Both the position numbers and the translations under genes were made by a program. A model generated the notes under the pieces. It saw nothing but the letters and a program-made list of their open reading frames with translations. It did no database searches and was not told the origin of the DNA. A stretch of 64,000 bases of DNA, taken from positions 3,224,001-3,288,000 of the forward strand of contig NZ_JACCFK010000001.1 in the NCBI RefSeq assembly GCF_013410405.1, written 5' to 3'. The first letter of the stretch is position 1; each line of letters begins with the position of its first letter. The DNA is from Amycolatopsis endophytica (lineage in GTDB: Bacteria; Actinomycetota; Actinomycetes; Mycobacteriales; Pseudonocardiaceae). Of this stretch, positions 15,665-25,089 are shown piece after piece.

Positions 15665-17066
15665 GGGTCTATCCCGTGATCGGTGTTTCCGGCGGTTCGG
15701 TTAGTAGGTTTCGGCTCCCGGCCAGCGGTCACCGAACGTGATGGCGAACGCGTTGATGACTGGCTTCCAACGCATTGTCCATCGGGCGCGGCCGGTCCCG
15801 GTCGGGTCCAGGCTGCGAGTCACAAGATACAGACACTTCATCGCGGCTTGCTCGGTGGGGAAATGTCCACGCGCGCGGATCGCCCGCCGGTAGCGGGCAT
15901 TCAGTGATTCGATTGCGTTCGTCGAGCAGATCATGCGCCGAATTTCAACATCGTAGTCCAGGAATGGCACGAATTCTTCCCACGCGTTGCGCCACAGCCG
16001 AACCATCGCACCATATTTCTTGCCCCATTTCTGCTCGACTTCATCCAACGCGGCAAGTGCAGCATCAGGAGTCGGGGCCGTGTAGATAGGTTTGATGTCC
16101 CGCTTGATCTCGTCCCAGTGTTGCCGCGCCGCCAACCGGAAAGTATTGCGGATCAAATGAACGATGCACGTCTGAACGATGGTCTGCGGCCACACGTTCG
16201 TGACAGTCTCCGGCAGACCTTTGAGGCCGTCACAGACGAGGAAGAACACGTCGCGGATCCCGCGGTTCTTCAGATCGACCAGCACGCTCATCCAGAACTT
16301 CGCGCCCTCGCCACCGACGCCCATCCACAGACCCAGCACGTCCTTCTGCCCGTCCACGGTCACGCCGATGGCCGCGTAGACCGGCCGGTTGGCGACCTGA
16401 CCGTCCCGAACCTTGACGTGGATAGCGTCGATGAACACCGCCGCGTAGATCGCGTCGAGTGGGCGGCTGGCCCAGTCCTGCATCTCGGCGACAACCTTGT
16501 CGGTGATCCGCGAGATCGTCTCCTTGCTCACCGACGCCCCGTAAATCTCGCCGAAATGGGCGGAGATCTCGCCCGTGGTCATCCCTTTCGCATACAACGA
16601 CAACACGATCTCGTCCACGTCGGCAAGCCGCCGCTGCCGCTTCTTCACGATCTGGGGCTCGAACGTGCTTTCCCGATCCCGCGGAACCTCGACCCGCACC
16701 TCGCCGGCAGCATCCGAGATCACGGTCTTCGGCCGAGTCCCGTTCCGCACGTTGGTCGATTCCCGGTCCGGCTCCGCCTGATTCTTCTCATGGCCGAGGT
16801 GCTCGGTCATTTCCTCGTTCAGCGCCGTTTCCAGCACGTTCTTGGTGAACAGCTTCAGCAGGCCGTCCGGGCCGGTCAACGCCAACCCTCGCGCCTTGGC
16901 CTCGGCCACCATCGCCGCCGCGGCGGCCTGCTCGGGCGACAGCTGCGCCGGCTTCTGGTCACGCTTGCGTGGACTCACAAGATCCGATGTCATCACTCAC
17001 AGTGCCCATCCCGCCGGACCTCAGCCCGGCGTGTCGGGCCAGAAACACCGATCTTGGAACAGTCCC
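15665..17066 (-). mobile_element. Complete IS256-family insertion sequence (1402 bp)
   Basis: The ends are imperfect inverted repeats of about 29 bp. Left 15665-15693 starts GGGTCTATCCCGTGATCGG; right 17066-17038, read on the minus strand, starts GGGACTGTTCCAAGATCGG. The inner 16 bases differ at a single position (GATCGGTGTTTCYGGC). One intact transposase gene fills the element on the minus strand. With exact 8-bp duplications the unit appears complete and potentially active. It sits in the terminator region of tRNA-His. Confidence 0.9.
15701..16996 (-). CDS. IS256-family (mutator-type) transposase
   Basis: DDE transposase of 431 residues. It has an N-terminal DNA-binding region with ENLxxE-like ETALNEEMTEHLGHEK, then VRVEVPRDRESTFEPQIVKKRQ and the catalytic core: AVFIDAIHVKVRDG contains the first Asp, FFLVCDGLKGLPE the second, and the distal NAWEEFVPFLDYDVEIRRMICSTNAIES holds the Glu and the family signature. 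No frameshift is visible. The start is the ATG pair at 16996. Its codon usage is somewhat less GC-biased than its neighbours, which fits mobility. Confidence 0.93.
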   Translation of the reverse strand: MMTSDLVSPRKRDQKPAQLSPEQAAAAAMVAEAKARGLALTGPDGLLKLFTKNVLETALNEEMTEHLGHEKNQAEPDRESTNVRNGTRPKTVISDAAGEVRVEVPRDRESTFEPQIVKKRQRRLADVDEIVLSLYAKGMTTGEISAHFGEIYGASVSKETISRITDKVVAEMQDWASRPLDAIYAAVFIDAIHVKVRDGQVANRPVYAAIGVTVDGQKDVLGLWMGVGGEGAKFWMSVLVDLKNRGIRDVFFLVCDGLKGLPETVTNVWPQTIVQTCIVHLIRNTFRLAARQHWDEIKRDIKPIYTAPTPDAALAALDEVEQKWGKKYGAMVRLWRNAWEEFVPFLDYDVEIRRMICSTNAIESLNARYRRAIRARGHFPTEQAAMKCLYLVTRSLDPTGTGRARWTMRWKPVINAFAITFGDRWPGAETY

Positions 17067-17166
17067 GGTTCGTCATTTTGTCCGGGGGCCGAGCCCCCGG
17101 GGCCCCACGGTGCGTGCTTCTTGCGTTGGCAGGTGAGGAGCGTGGAGTGGTGACCAGCTGGGCCCG

Positions 17167-17192
17167 GACGCGGTCGCTGGGGCGACCGCGTC
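17167..17192 (-). terminator. Hairpin downstream of the L,D-transpeptidase gene
   Basis: A perfect 11-bp stem GACGCGGTCGC / GCGACCGCGTC with a TGGG loop lies 10 bases past the stop. No T-run follows, as is common in high-GC actinomycetes. A second small GC stem (GGGGGC-CGA-GCCCCC) lies at 17084-17098. Confidence 0.6.
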
Positions 17193-17201
17193 GGGCGGGG
17201 G

Positions 17202-18395
17202 TCAGGTTGTGGGGGTTGTCCAGGCGGGCCACGGGAGTTGCCAGACCGACCAGCCGTCCGTGGGTTCCAACTGCTGGCCGCCGCTGTTGGTGACCGTGAA
17301 GAGATCGCCCTTCTTGGACAGGTCCATCAACCACTTGGCGTTGTCGTTCGAGAGATTGATGCAGCCGTGGCTCACGTTCCGGTGGCCCTGCGAACCCACC
17401 GACCACGGCGCCGAGTGGTAGAAGATCCCGCTGTTCGACAGGCGCACCGCGTACTTGACGAAGGTTCGGTACCCGCCAGGAGTGTCCGCCGGAACACCAT
17501 AGGTGCCGGAGTCCATCGTGTAGCCGACGTGCTCGCTCATCACCGTGTAGGTGCCCGCGGGCGTGGTGTGGCCCGGCTTCCCCATCGAAATCGGCATGGT
17601 CCGCACCTCGGCGTCATTCACCGACACCGTCAACTGGTGCGAACCACCATCAGCGACGACGGTCACCTTGTCACCCACCGTGACGGATGCCGCACGGTCC
17701 TCCAAGCCATAGGCGCCCCCGCCCAGCGGCTTGCCGTAGATGGCGGCGTCCACGGAGATCTTCGTGCCCGGCCGCCAGTAGTCCTTCGGACGCCAGATGA
17801 CCGTGTCGTCACGCGTCCAGCGGAAAGCGCCCTCCGTCACCGGCTCGGTCGCCACCTTCAGAGCGCGCTCAGCCGCCTGCCGGTCGGTGACCTTCGACGA
17901 GAAGGTGAAGATCAACGGCATGCCCACGCCGACCGTCTCGCCCTCCTGCATGTTCAGCGAAACGGAAATCGTCCGGCGCGGCTTGCCGATCGTGGTGAAC
18001 GTGGAGGTCGACGTGACCGGCTTGCCGTCGGCGCCCACGGCGACGGCGGTGAGCGTGTACTGCTTGCCGTAACCCAGACCGTCGGTGAACTCCCACGAAC
18101 CGCCGTCGGCCGCCAGCACCCCCGGAACCACCTCACCCGCCGGGTTGCGCAGGGTGACCTCGGTCAACCTGCCATCGGACGCCGTCACCGAAACGGGTTC
18201 CCCTGGCGCGATGTCGCTTGCCCCGGTCGCGGGAACCGTCGCGATGGTCACCGGCTTGGCCACCTCGGCCGTCGCGGACGAGGGCGCACCCTGACCGCCC
18301 GTACCCCCGCTACCGGGTTCCGAAGTGCAGCCCGCCAGCAGCCCGGCGACCAGTACCAGGCAGGCCCAGCCGCCCACCACCGCCGAACGTCTCAT
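17202..18395 (-). CDS. L,D-transpeptidase (YkuD, LdtMt2-like lipoprotein)
   Basis: Cell-wall enzyme making 3-3 peptidoglycan cross-links. A lipoprotein signal is clear (MRRSAVVGGWACLVLVAGLL then lipobox LAGC, Cys23), so the protein is anchored outside the membrane. Two Ig-like domains follow (about 50-145 and 145-250). The YkuD domain ends with the catalytic signature SHGCINLSN, with nucleophile Cys345. A Trp-rich tail (GWSVWQLPWPAW) caps the active site, as in LdtMt2. The length of 397 is normal. It is monocistronic between the IS element and tRNA-Lys. Confidence 0.93.
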   Translation of the reverse strand: MRRSAVVGGWACLVLVAGLLAGCTSEPGSGGTGGQGAPSSATAEVAKPVTIATVPATGASDIAPGEPVSVTASDGRLTEVTLRNPAGEVVPGVLAADGGSWEFTDGLGYGKQYTLTAVAVGADGKPVTSTSTFTTIGKPRRTISVSLNMQEGETVGVGMPLIFTFSSKVTDRQAAERALKVATEPVTEGAFRWTRDDTVIWRPKDYWRPGTKISVDAAIYGKPLGGGAYGLEDRAASVTVGDKVTVVADGGSHQLTVSVNDAEVRTMPISMGKPGHTTPAGTYTVMSEHVGYTMDSGTYGVPADTPGGYRTFVKYAVRLSNSGIFYHSAPWSVGSQGHRNVSHGCINLSNDNAKWLMDLSKKGDLFTVTNSGGQQLEPTDGWSVWQLPWPAWTTPTT

Positions 18396-18576
18396 CCCAG
18401 CCTCCCCCGATCGTGTGAAGAACGCCCGCTTCGTGCCACTCCGTTCCAGTCTGCCCGATCACAGCCCGCGCAGGGGCGCGACCTGCTCAAACGTGATTTC
18501 CCGACCCTCCGTCAGGAGGCATCCGGACGCGTGCTAATCTTTTCCAGTCGCCAGGGAGAACCGGCGGCAAACGCCA

Positions 18577-18649
<73 letters not shown>

Positions 18650-18655
18650 CAGTCA

Positions 18656-18685
18656 CCCCAGGTCAGAGACCTGGGGTTTTTCTTT
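18656..18685 (+). terminator. Rho-independent terminator of tRNA-Lys
   Basis: A perfect 9-bp stem CCCCAGGTC / GACCTGGGG with an AGA loop is followed by TTTTTCTTT. It is one of the few canonical intrinsic terminators in this window. Confidence 0.92.
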
Positions 18686-19166
18686 GTTGATCTTTTGCGC
18701 CGTTCCGCGACACTCACTACGGGCTCCGTTCGTGCAGGCGTGCCGAACGCCGTGGGTGATCTACCTACGTGCCGTCACCGTGCCGCGGCCGCGACGCACC
18801 ACCTGGTGATAGCGGTGATGGTGGGAGGGCTGGCGCCGTGCGCGGGACCTGCGGCGGCCTTGCTCGCGTCGTCCGAGATGCTGTGGCGGTGGATCCCGAA
18901 CAAAGACGCCAAGCCCTATCCGCGCGACAGCTCTGACGACGAGCGTAACCGGCACACCGATCCACCAGGTAACAACGCTCGCGATGGCGAATACCACGGC
19001 GGCCGCTCCGTCGGCAGTCTCGCCCCGGTACGTCCCGTCGAGGCCAAGTACGCCTTCACCGGGACCGAGCGCCCCCGCAAGGTCACCGTGTCCTCGATGG
19101 GTGGCTCCAAGACCGCCACCTTCGTCGAATAGGTCGCACCACGCCACGGACCGGTCGGTCGCCGCG
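18686..19166. other. Region without a convincing gene at the island's left margin
   Basis: Open frames exist on both strands, but none has a credible start, ribosome-binding site or recognisable domain. A minus-strand frame encodes one hydrophobic stretch (VVFAIASVVTWWIGVPVTLV) that might be a decayed membrane protein. I cannot support a gene call. The stretch lies between tRNA-Lys and the first CRISPR-like repeat. Confidence 0.4.
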
Positions 19167-19195
19167 GCGAGCATCCCCGCTCGCGCGGGGAAGAC
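19167..19195 (+). repeat. Solo sequence resembling a type I-E CRISPR repeat
   Basis: Twenty-nine bases centred on ATCCCCGCTCGCGCGGGGAAG have the short GC palindrome and flanks of actinobacterial type I-E repeats. They match the sequence at 36792-36820 at 24 of 29 positions. No copy lies 61 bases to either side, so this is not an array here. Confidence 0.45.
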
Positions 19196-19223
19196 TTCGC
19201 GCCGCACCGCCGTCTTGAAAACC

Positions 19224-19239
19224 GTGGAGCTAAGTGGAC
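19224..19239 (+). repeat. Left copy of a tRNA-3'-end-like direct repeat (putative attL)
   Basis: GTGGAGCTAAGTGGAC matches GTGGAGCTAAGGGGAC at 36554-36569 at 15 of 16 bases, and CTCGAAC follows in both after a short insertion here. The sequence is the complement of a tRNA-Ala 3' end, a common attachment site. The two copies bracket 17.3 kb. Confidence 0.45.
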
Positions 19240-19323
19240 CTTACTCGAACATAAAAGACCAGGTCAGGACCCTGGAAGAGCTCCGTGAGGAGCTCCCCAG
19301 CCTCGATACAAGAGCCGCCGTCG

Positions 19324-19680
19324 ATGAAGCGCGACCGCCCCGGCCGCGCCCGGCAACTCGGCTCCGATCAGGTCGAGCAGCTGATCGCCGGCTACCGGTC
19401 CGGCGCGACGGTGTACGAGCTCGGTCACCGGTTCGGCATCGAACGGCGGACGGTCAGCAACATCCTCCGCCGGCATGGCGTGCCGATGCGTCGCCGCGGC
19501 CTCTCCCCTGAGCAGGTCGACGACGCCATCCACCTCTACAACCTCGGCTGGTCCCTCGCACGAGTCGGCGACCACCTGGGCGTCAACCACACCACCGTGC
19601 TGAACAAGCTGCGCGGGCGCGGCGCCCCCACACGGGACACCCATGGGCGTCCACGCGTCGAAGCAGGTGGTACCCGATGA
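19324..19680 (+). CDS. Tandem helix-turn-helix protein of the resolvase/Hin type
   Basis: Small basic protein of 118 residues with two HTH modules: [42 protein letters not shown] (about 12-53) and [41 protein letters not shown] (about 60-100). Such repeats occur as the C-terminal DNA-binding part of serine recombinases and as stand-alone proteins in actinobacterial integrative elements. No recombinase catalytic domain is present, so it cannot integrate DNA on its own. ATG 19324 was chosen because upstream frames read through a hairpin (GAGCTCC-GTGA-GGAGCTC). Its stop overlaps the next reading frame by 4 bases. Confidence 0.6.
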   Translation: MKRDRPGRARQLGSDQVEQLIAGYRSGATVYELGHRFGIERRTVSNILRRHGVPMRRRGLSPEQVDDAIHLYNLGWSLARVGDHLGVNHTTVLNKLRGRGAPTRDTHGRPRVEAGGTR

Positions 19681-20393
19681 CTCGGCTGGCGGACGAATTG
19701 TCTAGTTCATCCGGATCAGGTGCAGCCACCGTCGTTCAGGCCGTCACCGTGATCATGGGCGTGGTCGTCGGTCTCACTTTCCTCTTCGGCTTCGGCAACG
19801 TCCTCAACCTCGCACTCCGGCTCGCCGTCCCCGTCTGGGTCGCTCCACTCGTCGCACCGGCCGTCGACCTCTCGATTCTCGGACTCCTACTCGGCAGCTA
19901 GCCCTGGCCGGGGCAACCGCGCTACTACGACCAGCTTGCCGCCTTCGGCGCCGTAGGCCCGTTGCTGCTGATCGGCTGGGCCGAGGTCGGCCCGGATCTG
20001 CTGAAGGAACTGACAGTCATACATCGACGAACGACGCGAGGTCCGACGACGTGGAGCGGATTGAGGCGCGTTTCGCCGACGAACCGGGCGTTACCCGACA
20101 GGCGGCGCCGGAGTTGTCCAGGCATGACGCGAAGCCCGAGGACACTCCGGCCGAGAGGCAGAATGGCCTTCCAGCTTCGACCATGATTGACAACGATCTG
20201 CTTCAGCGGGCGAGAGAGACGGACGCGCGCCACGGGGACGAGCATCGCCGACCGATCTCCGCAGACACCCTTCGACGGAACGCTGCGCATCGGTGCCGCT
20301 CGATCCAGGTTGCTCGTAGCGATCACCCGGGCCGACGGGCGACAGCGACCAACTCCAGACCGGGTAGCTCAGGTCGGGGGTGAACCCCGATGA
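19677..20393 (+). pseudogene. Broken DUF2637-type membrane/transfer-related gene
   Basis: The first 74 codons (TVIMGVVVGLTFLFGFGNVL to VDLSILGLLLGS) give a two-helix N-terminal membrane domain and stop at TAG 19899-19901. The same frame then continues with YYDQLAAFGAVGPLLLIGWA, the expected last helix, after what appears to be an internal deletion. Two further frame changes bring in LLQRARETDARHGDEHRRPI at about 20180-20250 and LRIGAARSRLLVAITRADG at about 20280-20340, the usual C-terminal tail of these proteins. DUF2637 proteins are characteristic of actinobacterial plasmids and integrative elements. Confidence 0.7.
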
Positions 20394-20600
20394 TCGCCGG
20401 AGTCCCACCGGGTCCGGTGGTAATGCTGGTACAGCCAGGCATCCACCCCACGGGCGAACCCCGCCGCACTGTGTCCGGTACTGCGGCTGCCGCCTCGTTG
20501 AGTGCTTGCTGGCGGAACGCTGCTTCCTCGCCGCTGAGATGAGTTTGGTCGTGCCGGTCAGCACCTCGCGTGGTTGACGCCTTGTGGCGATGCTCAGATG

Positions 20601-20618
20601 ACTGACGTAGTCATCAGT
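20601..20618 (+). promoter_or_regulatory. Operator-like site 1, ACTGAC-N6-ATCAGT
   Basis: ACTGACGTAGTCATCAGT lies 21 bases upstream of the thiolase relic's ATG. It is internally symmetric (ACTGA-N8-TCAGT) and overlaps a second inverted repeat GATGACT-N5-AGTCATC (20597-20615). Two more copies of the ACTGAC-N6-ATCA pattern lie in other island promoters. Confidence 0.5.
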
Positions 20619-20638
20619 ATCTGGCGAGGTGCATCTAT

Positions 20639-21661
20639 GACCAAGCCCGTGATCACCGGAGCCGGCACGACAACGTTTGGCAGGTTCCCGGGTCCACCGT
20701 CCGTGCACGGGCCGATGATGCCGCTCAAAGCGCCCTTCTCGACGCCGGGGTGGCGGCGAACCAGATCGATCAAGTCTTCTTCAGCGACGCAACCTCGGGC
20801 CTGCTGATCGGACAGGAGATGATTCGTGAGCGGGTCGCGCTGAGAGATCTCGGCCTGTCGGGGTTCCGGTCGTCAACGTGGAGCACGCGTGCGCCTCGGG
20901 ATCGACCGCTGTTCATCTTGCGGCGACGTCGATTGCTGCCGGCGAGCGGAGATCGTTCTCGTCGTTGGTTCGGAGAAGCTCACGCATGAGGACAAAGCAC
21001 GCACATTCGCGGCACTCGGGAGTGCGGTCGACCTCGAACGTCTGGACGAGGTGAAGGCCGGCCCGTACGAGGAGAACTGGGCCAGGGCCGGTAACCAGTC
21101 GTTCTTCATGGATGTTTACGCCCACATGGCGACGACCTACATGAAGGAGTCGGGTCCACCGAAGACGACTTCGCCGCGGTGGCCGCCAAGAGCCATCGGA
21201 ATTCTGCGCTCAGTCCGTACGTCGCGGCCCCTGGCACCGTGTCGGCCGAAGATGTTGCCCGCAGCCGGCAGATCAGCGGTCCGTTGACGCTTCTGATGTG
21301 CTCGCCCATCAGTGATGGAGCTGCCGCCCTCGTCATGATGTCCGAGGGCAAGCCGCACAGCTGGGCCTGGACCGTGTTTTCGTCCGCGCGTCGGCCGCGG
21401 CTTCAGGGCTCGGCCCCGAGGACCCCGCCTTCTCGCATCAGGTGCCACCGCCATCGGTGGCCGGATCCCGGTGAATCCGAGTGGCGGTCTGGTCGGTAAG
21501 GGGCCACCGGTGTCGCTCAGCTCGTCGAACTCGTGGACCAGCTTCGGCAGCGCGCTGGAAATCGCCAGGTGCCGTCGGCTCGTGTCACTCTGGCAGAGAA
21601 CGGCGGCGGCTACCTGGGCCCGAACCCGGCGGCAGCCACCATCACGGTGCTGTCCGTCTGA
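20639..21661 (+). pseudogene. Frameshifted thiolase (SCP-x type acetyl-CoA acetyltransferase-like)
   Basis: Fragments in different frames together give a lipid-transfer-type thiolase: MTKPVITGAGTTTFGRFPG, then NQIDQVFFSDATSGLLIGQE, then VNVEHACASGSTAVH around the catalytic Cys, then IVLVVGSEKLTHEDKARTFA, RSRQISGPLTLLMCSPISDG, and finally VTLAENGGGYLGPNPAAATI ending at TGA 21659-21661. At least five frame changes occur in about 1 kb, so no functional enzyme is made unless the assembly is faulty. The neighbouring genes on both sides are intact, which argues for real decay. The intact ancestor would have supplied the thiolytic step of the cluster. Confidence 0.8.
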
Positions 21662-21745
21662 AGGACGGACGAGCCGGCCGGACCGGCGTGCTGGGCGGAT
21701 GAGCGCGAGTCCGGGCGCGCGCCAGGTGACAGTAGACTGATAGTC

Positions 21746-22405
21746 GTGGCCACGCAAAAAGAACGCAACGCCGAGACGCGGCGACGGTTGCTGTCCGCGG
21801 CCAGAGAGGTGTTCGCCGAGAAGGGCTACGCTCCTGCCACGGTGGCCGACATCGTCAAATGCGCGGGTCGCTCACACGGATCGTTCTACTTGCATTTCAC
21901 CAACAAGGAGGCGGTCCTTCGGGCGCTGCTCGAGGACGCCATGGCTCAGGTGGCGATCGAGTCGAAGACGCTGTGGCGGTGGGACGAACCCGGCGCGAGC
22001 GTGCGCAAGACCGTCCGCAGGTTCATCGAAGAGTTCGGCGAGGATCGTGATCTGTGGCTGCTCCTCGACCAGCGCAGCAGCATCGAGCCGGTCTTCAAGG
22101 AGCTGAGCGACCAGTGGTTCCAGCGACTCGCCGGCGGCATAGCACGCGAGATGGTGGCCACCGAGACCCCCGGACTCCTGCGCGGTCTCGATCCGGAGAT
22201 TCTCGCGCAGGTCTTCGCCGCGATGCTGTCCGACAGCACCCGAGCCGCCTACCAGGAGGGTTACAGCTGGACCGGCGACGAAATGGCGGACGAGATTTCG
22301 TCCATCTGGTCACGCACACTCGGATACACCGAGATGACCGCCTCGGCCGAGGACGGCGCTACGAGGCCTGCAAACCGCCGTCGACGGCGAACACCTGACC
22401 GGTGA
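21746..22405 (+). CDS. TetR-family regulator of the catabolic island (copy 1)
   Basis: Regulator of 219 residues. The N-terminal HTH is [21 protein letters not shown] followed by [20 protein letters not shown] and [11 protein letters not shown], ending at about residue 56. It is clearly a sister of the TetR at 28821 (shared KERNxETRR, GSFYLHF/GTFYLHF). The start is GTG 21746, immediately downstream of ACAGTAGACTGATAGT, a variant of the island operator half-sites, suggesting autoregulation. Its 3' end overlaps the convergent SDR gene by 47 bases. The ligand is probably an acyl-CoA or pathway intermediate (inference). Confidence 0.88.
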   Translation: MATQKERNAETRRRLLSAAREVFAEKGYAPATVADIVKCAGRSHGSFYLHFTNKEAVLRALLEDAMAQVAIESKTLWRWDEPGASVRKTVRRFIEEFGEDRDLWLLLDQRSSIEPVFKELSDQWFQRLAGGIAREMVATETPGLLRGLDPEILAQVFAAMLSDSTRAAYQEGYSWTGDEMADEISSIWSRTLGYTEMTASAEDGATRPANRRRRRTPDR

Positions 22406-23117
22406 TGTAGGAGGCCGCGCCGGAGGCGAGGAAGGCGATCAGCGGCGCCACCTCCTCGGGCTTGCCGAATCGTCCGGCTGGGATCTTACGGACGTACTCC
22501 TGCCACAGGTCGTGGTTGTCGCGTAGGCCCTCGGTGAGATCGGTGTCGATGTAGCCGGGGGCCACCGCGTTCACCCGCACGCCGCGATCGGCCCATTCCA
22601 CCGCCAGTGTCCGGGTCATCGCCTCCACCGCACCCTTCGTTGCGGTGTACGGAATTCCGCGCTTCGTCCCCACCGACGCCGTCACGGAGGAGACGACGAC
22701 GATGCTGCCGCCACCCGCCGGCAACATGCGGCGCGCGGCTGCCTTCACCGCGAAGAACACGCCGCGGCTGTTGACCGCGTTGATGGCGTCCCAGACGTCG
22801 GTTCCGAGGTGCTCCGGGCGTCCGAGATAGGTATTGACACCAGCATTCGCCACGAGGATGTCCACCGAGCCGTGCTGTTGCGCCACGCGTTCCATCGCGT
22901 CTTCACTCGCCGCGGGGTCGGCGACGTCGAAAGCCAGTGGTGTCGCGTCGCCGCCCACCTCGGCGATCAGCGCCGCGGCGCGGGCCGCGGATTCCTCCGT
23001 GCGCCCGGTGGGTACGACGACGGCTCCCGCCTCAGCCAGCGCGAGCGCTGTCTGCAGCCCGATGCCCCTGGTGCCGCCGAGGACGACGGCGACCTTTCCC
23101 TCGCACGATCTCCTCAC
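22359..23117 (-). CDS. Short-chain dehydrogenase/reductase (FabG-like)
   Basis: NAD(P)-dependent oxidoreductase of 252 residues. Cofactor motif is [14 protein letters not shown], the NAG motif is [11 protein letters not shown], and the catalytic Ser-Tyr-Lys lies in [28 protein letters not shown]. The C-terminal GQVFAVDGG is classical. GTG 23117 overlaps the acyl-CoA dehydrogenase TGA by four bases (GTGA), so translation is coupled and no ribosome-binding site is needed. A longer upstream reading frame is antisense noise within the dehydrogenase gene. It is the last gene of a four-gene minus-strand operon (ThDP enzyme, hydratase, dehydrogenase, SDR). A 3-hydroxyacyl-CoA-type oxidation is plausible. 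Confidence 0.88.
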   Translation of the reverse strand: MRRSCEGKVAVVLGGTRGIGLQTALALAEAGAVVVPTGRTEESAARAAALIAEVGGDATPLAFDVADPAASEDAMERVAQQHGSVDILVANAGVNTYLGRPEHLGTDVWDAINAVNSRGVFFAVKAAARRMLPAGGGSIVVVSSVTASVGTKRGIPYTATKGAVEAMTRTLAVEWADRGVRVNAVAPGYIDTDLTEGLRDNHDLWQEYVRKIPAGRFGKPEEVAPLIAFLASGAASYITGQVFAVDGGLQAS

Positions 23118-24265
23118 GAGGCATCGCCGAGGGTGTGCCCGCCGACGAAGGCACGTGCGACGACCATGTTCTGGATCGTCGGCGTTCCTTCCTCGAGCCA
23201 ATTGAGGCGCGCGTCCCGGTACAGGCGCTCGATGCTGTGGGCGCGGGTGTAGCCGACTCCGCCGAAAGTCAACAGTGCACGGTCTGTCACCCGGCCGACG
23301 GCTTCGAGCCCGAAGTTCTTCGTCATGGATGCCTCCGCGGGAATGCGGCGGCCGGCATCCCATTTTCGCGCGCAGTCACCGAGCATCAGTTTGAGCGCGT
23401 ACACGTCCTGAGCCATCTCGGCGATGTAGCGCTGGACCGCTTGACGTTGCGCCAGCGGCTTGCCGAACGTGATTCGGGTGCGGGAGTGCTCCACCGCGAG
23501 TTCGAGGGCCCGTTCGGCGGTGCCGAGCGACGACGCGGCCACCAGCACGCGGCTCAGTTCGAGAGTCTCCTCCAACTGGGCCACCCCTTGCCCTTCCTGG
23601 CCGAGGAGGTTCCGGGCGGGCACCCGGACATCGGTTGCGGTGATCCGGCCGTGTTCACCTCCCTTGCAGCCCATCGTGTGCGGCAACGGCTCGATGTCGA
23701 ATCCGCTCGTGCCGCGCTCCACCAGGAATGCGCTGACACCCAGCTCGCCGGCATCCGGATCGGTCTTCGCGAAGTAGATGAAATGACTGGCGAAGTCGGA
23801 GTTCGAGATCAGATGCTTGTGTCCGTTCAGGACGTACTCGTCGCCGTGACGGACGGCCGTGCTGCCGAGGTCTGCTCCGGTACCGAAGTCCGGCTCGGTC
23901 AGGGCGAAAGCGACCGACATCGTGCCGGCCGCGACCCCGGGAAGCACAGCTCGCCGTTGTTCCTCGGAGCCGATGACGGACAGAGCATGGGCATTGGAGT
24001 TGTGGACGTGCAGGACAACTCTGATCCCGCCGTGGATCTTGGACAGTTCCGACAGGATCGGAAGGTACTGACTGACGGTGAGCCCCAGCCCGCCGTACTC
24101 CTCCGGGACCATCAATCCCCACAGGCCGAGATCGGTGATGATGGGATTGACTTCCGCGTACGGGATCTGTTCCTCCCTCTCGATCCTGTCTTCGAACGGA
24201 GCGAGCTCGGTCCACATTCGCTCGAAAACGTCCTTGCGGAATGCCTCATACCGGACGTCGTCCAC
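23114..24265 (-). CDS. Acyl-CoA dehydrogenase
   Basis: FAD enzyme introducing an alpha,beta double bond into an acyl-CoA thioester. Length is 383 residues. Signatures are [15 protein letters not shown] (FAD/substrate loop), the second motif [22 protein letters not shown] and the catalytic Glu in [13 protein letters not shown], at the position of short/medium-chain family members. The N-terminal [14 protein letters not shown] is typical. Located between the hydratase (38 bases upstream) and the coupled SDR. It fits the first oxidative step of a carboxylate activated by one of the island CoA ligases. Confidence 0.92.
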   Translation of the reverse strand: MDDVRYEAFRKDVFERMWTELAPFEDRIEREEQIPYAEVNPIITDLGLWGLMVPEEYGGLGLTVSQYLPILSELSKIHGGIRVVLHVHNSNAHALSVIGSEEQRRAVLPGVAAGTMSVAFALTEPDFGTGADLGSTAVRHGDEYVLNGHKHLISNSDFASHFIYFAKTDPDAGELGVSAFLVERGTSGFDIEPLPHTMGCKGGEHGRITATDVRVPARNLLGQEGQGVAQLEETLELSRVLVAASSLGTAERALELAVEHSRTRITFGKPLAQRQAVQRYIAEMAQDVYALKLMLGDCARKWDAGRRIPAEASMTKNFGLEAVGRVTDRALLTFGGVGYTRAHSIERLYRDARLNWLEEGTPTIQNMVVARAFVGGHTLGDAS

Positions 24266-24303
24266 AGTTGCAGCTCCTTATGACTCTGGTTCGAGGTGTT
24301 GGC

Positions 24304-25089
24304 TCAACGTCCGGGAAAAACGGGTGACCGGCCCTCCTTGAACGCCGTCAGGCCCTCGGCGAAATCCTCCGAATGGGCATGTGCCTCGGACGTCAGCAGT
24401 TCCAGCCGCACCCCGGTGGGTACTTCCTGTGCCATCCCGTCCCGGACCAGTTGCTTGAGTCGGGCGAGACCCACCGGGCTCTTGGTTGCGATCACCTCGA
24501 CGATCTCGGCCACCCGGGTCTCGAGCGTGTCCGCGGGCACCACCTCATTGACGAGCCCGCACGCGACGAGCCTGGACGCGGGGAGGAACTCGCCGGTGAA
24601 GAAGAGGTAGTTGGCCATCGTGGGCCCGACGGTGCGTGGCAGTCTCACCGAAGCACCACCTCCGGGGAGAAGGCCGTAGTTCGCGTGGGCGTCGCCCAGC
24701 TTCGCGGTTTCCGACGCGATGACCAGGTCGCCGCAAAGGATGAGTTCGAGGCCACCGGCCAGTGCCAGCCCGTTCACCGCCGAGATGACCGGCTTGGGGA
24801 ACATCTCGACCGCGTCGAACACCTTGTGCGCGCAGGCCAGGAACTCCCGATGCCCTCGTACCAGTTCCGCGCCGCGGAACGACAGGATCTTCTTGAGGTC
24901 GGCACCGGCACAGAACGCCTTGCCGGTGCCGGTCAGCACGACGGCGCGCACGGCTTCGTCTTCGCGGGCTTTCTCCAGGCCCGCGATGATGCCTTCGAGG
25001 ACCTCGACGCTCAGCGAGTTCATCGCTTCCGGGCGGTTGATGCGGATCCACGCACCGCTCGCCCGGGTTTCGTAGACCACCTCGGTCAT
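24304..25089 (-). CDS. Enoyl-CoA hydratase/isomerase (crotonase family)
   Basis: Crotonase-fold enzyme of 261 residues. The oxyanion-hole motifs AFCAGADLKKI and LALAGGLELILCGDL are intact, and the Glu in GGLELI is the usual acid/base. A second conserved acid would lie in the GLLPGGGASVRLPR loop, where the normal Pro-Gly-Glu/Gly arrangement is changed; hydratase versus isomerase or ring-opening activity is therefore open. ATG 25089 overlaps the TGA of the ThDP enzyme gene by four bases (ATGA), so the genes are coupled. Confidence 0.9.
   Translation of the reverse strand: MTEVVYETRASGAWIRINRPEAMNSLSVEVLEGIIAGLEKAREDEAVRAVVLTGTGKAFCAGADLKKILSFRGAELVRGHREFLACAHKVFDAVEMFPKPVISAVNGLALAGGLELILCGDLVIASETAKLGDAHANYGLLPGGGASVRLPRTVGPTMANYLFFTGEFLPASRLVACGLVNEVVPADTLETRVAEIVEVIATKSPVGLARLKQLVRDGMAQEVPTGVRLELLTSEAHAHSEDFAEGLTAFKEGRSPVFPGR

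Larger units (their letters stand above)
15657..17074. repeat. 8-bp target-site duplication flanking the IS element
   Basis: GGTTCGTC occurs at 15657-15664 directly before the left inverted repeat and again at 17067-17074 directly after the right one. Eight bases is normal for IS256-family transposition. Perfect identity suggests a recent insertion. Confidence 0.85.

Noticed and set aside
18695..19132. 145-codon plus-strand frame and a 148-codon minus-strand frame right of tRNA-Lys
   Set aside because: Neither has a ribosome-binding site or a family resemblance; the single hydrophobic stretch on the minus strand is not enough to call a gene.
19167..19195. A genuine CRISPR array at the left border
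   Set aside because: Only one repeat-like unit occurs, nothing recurs at 61-base steps and no cas gene is in the window.
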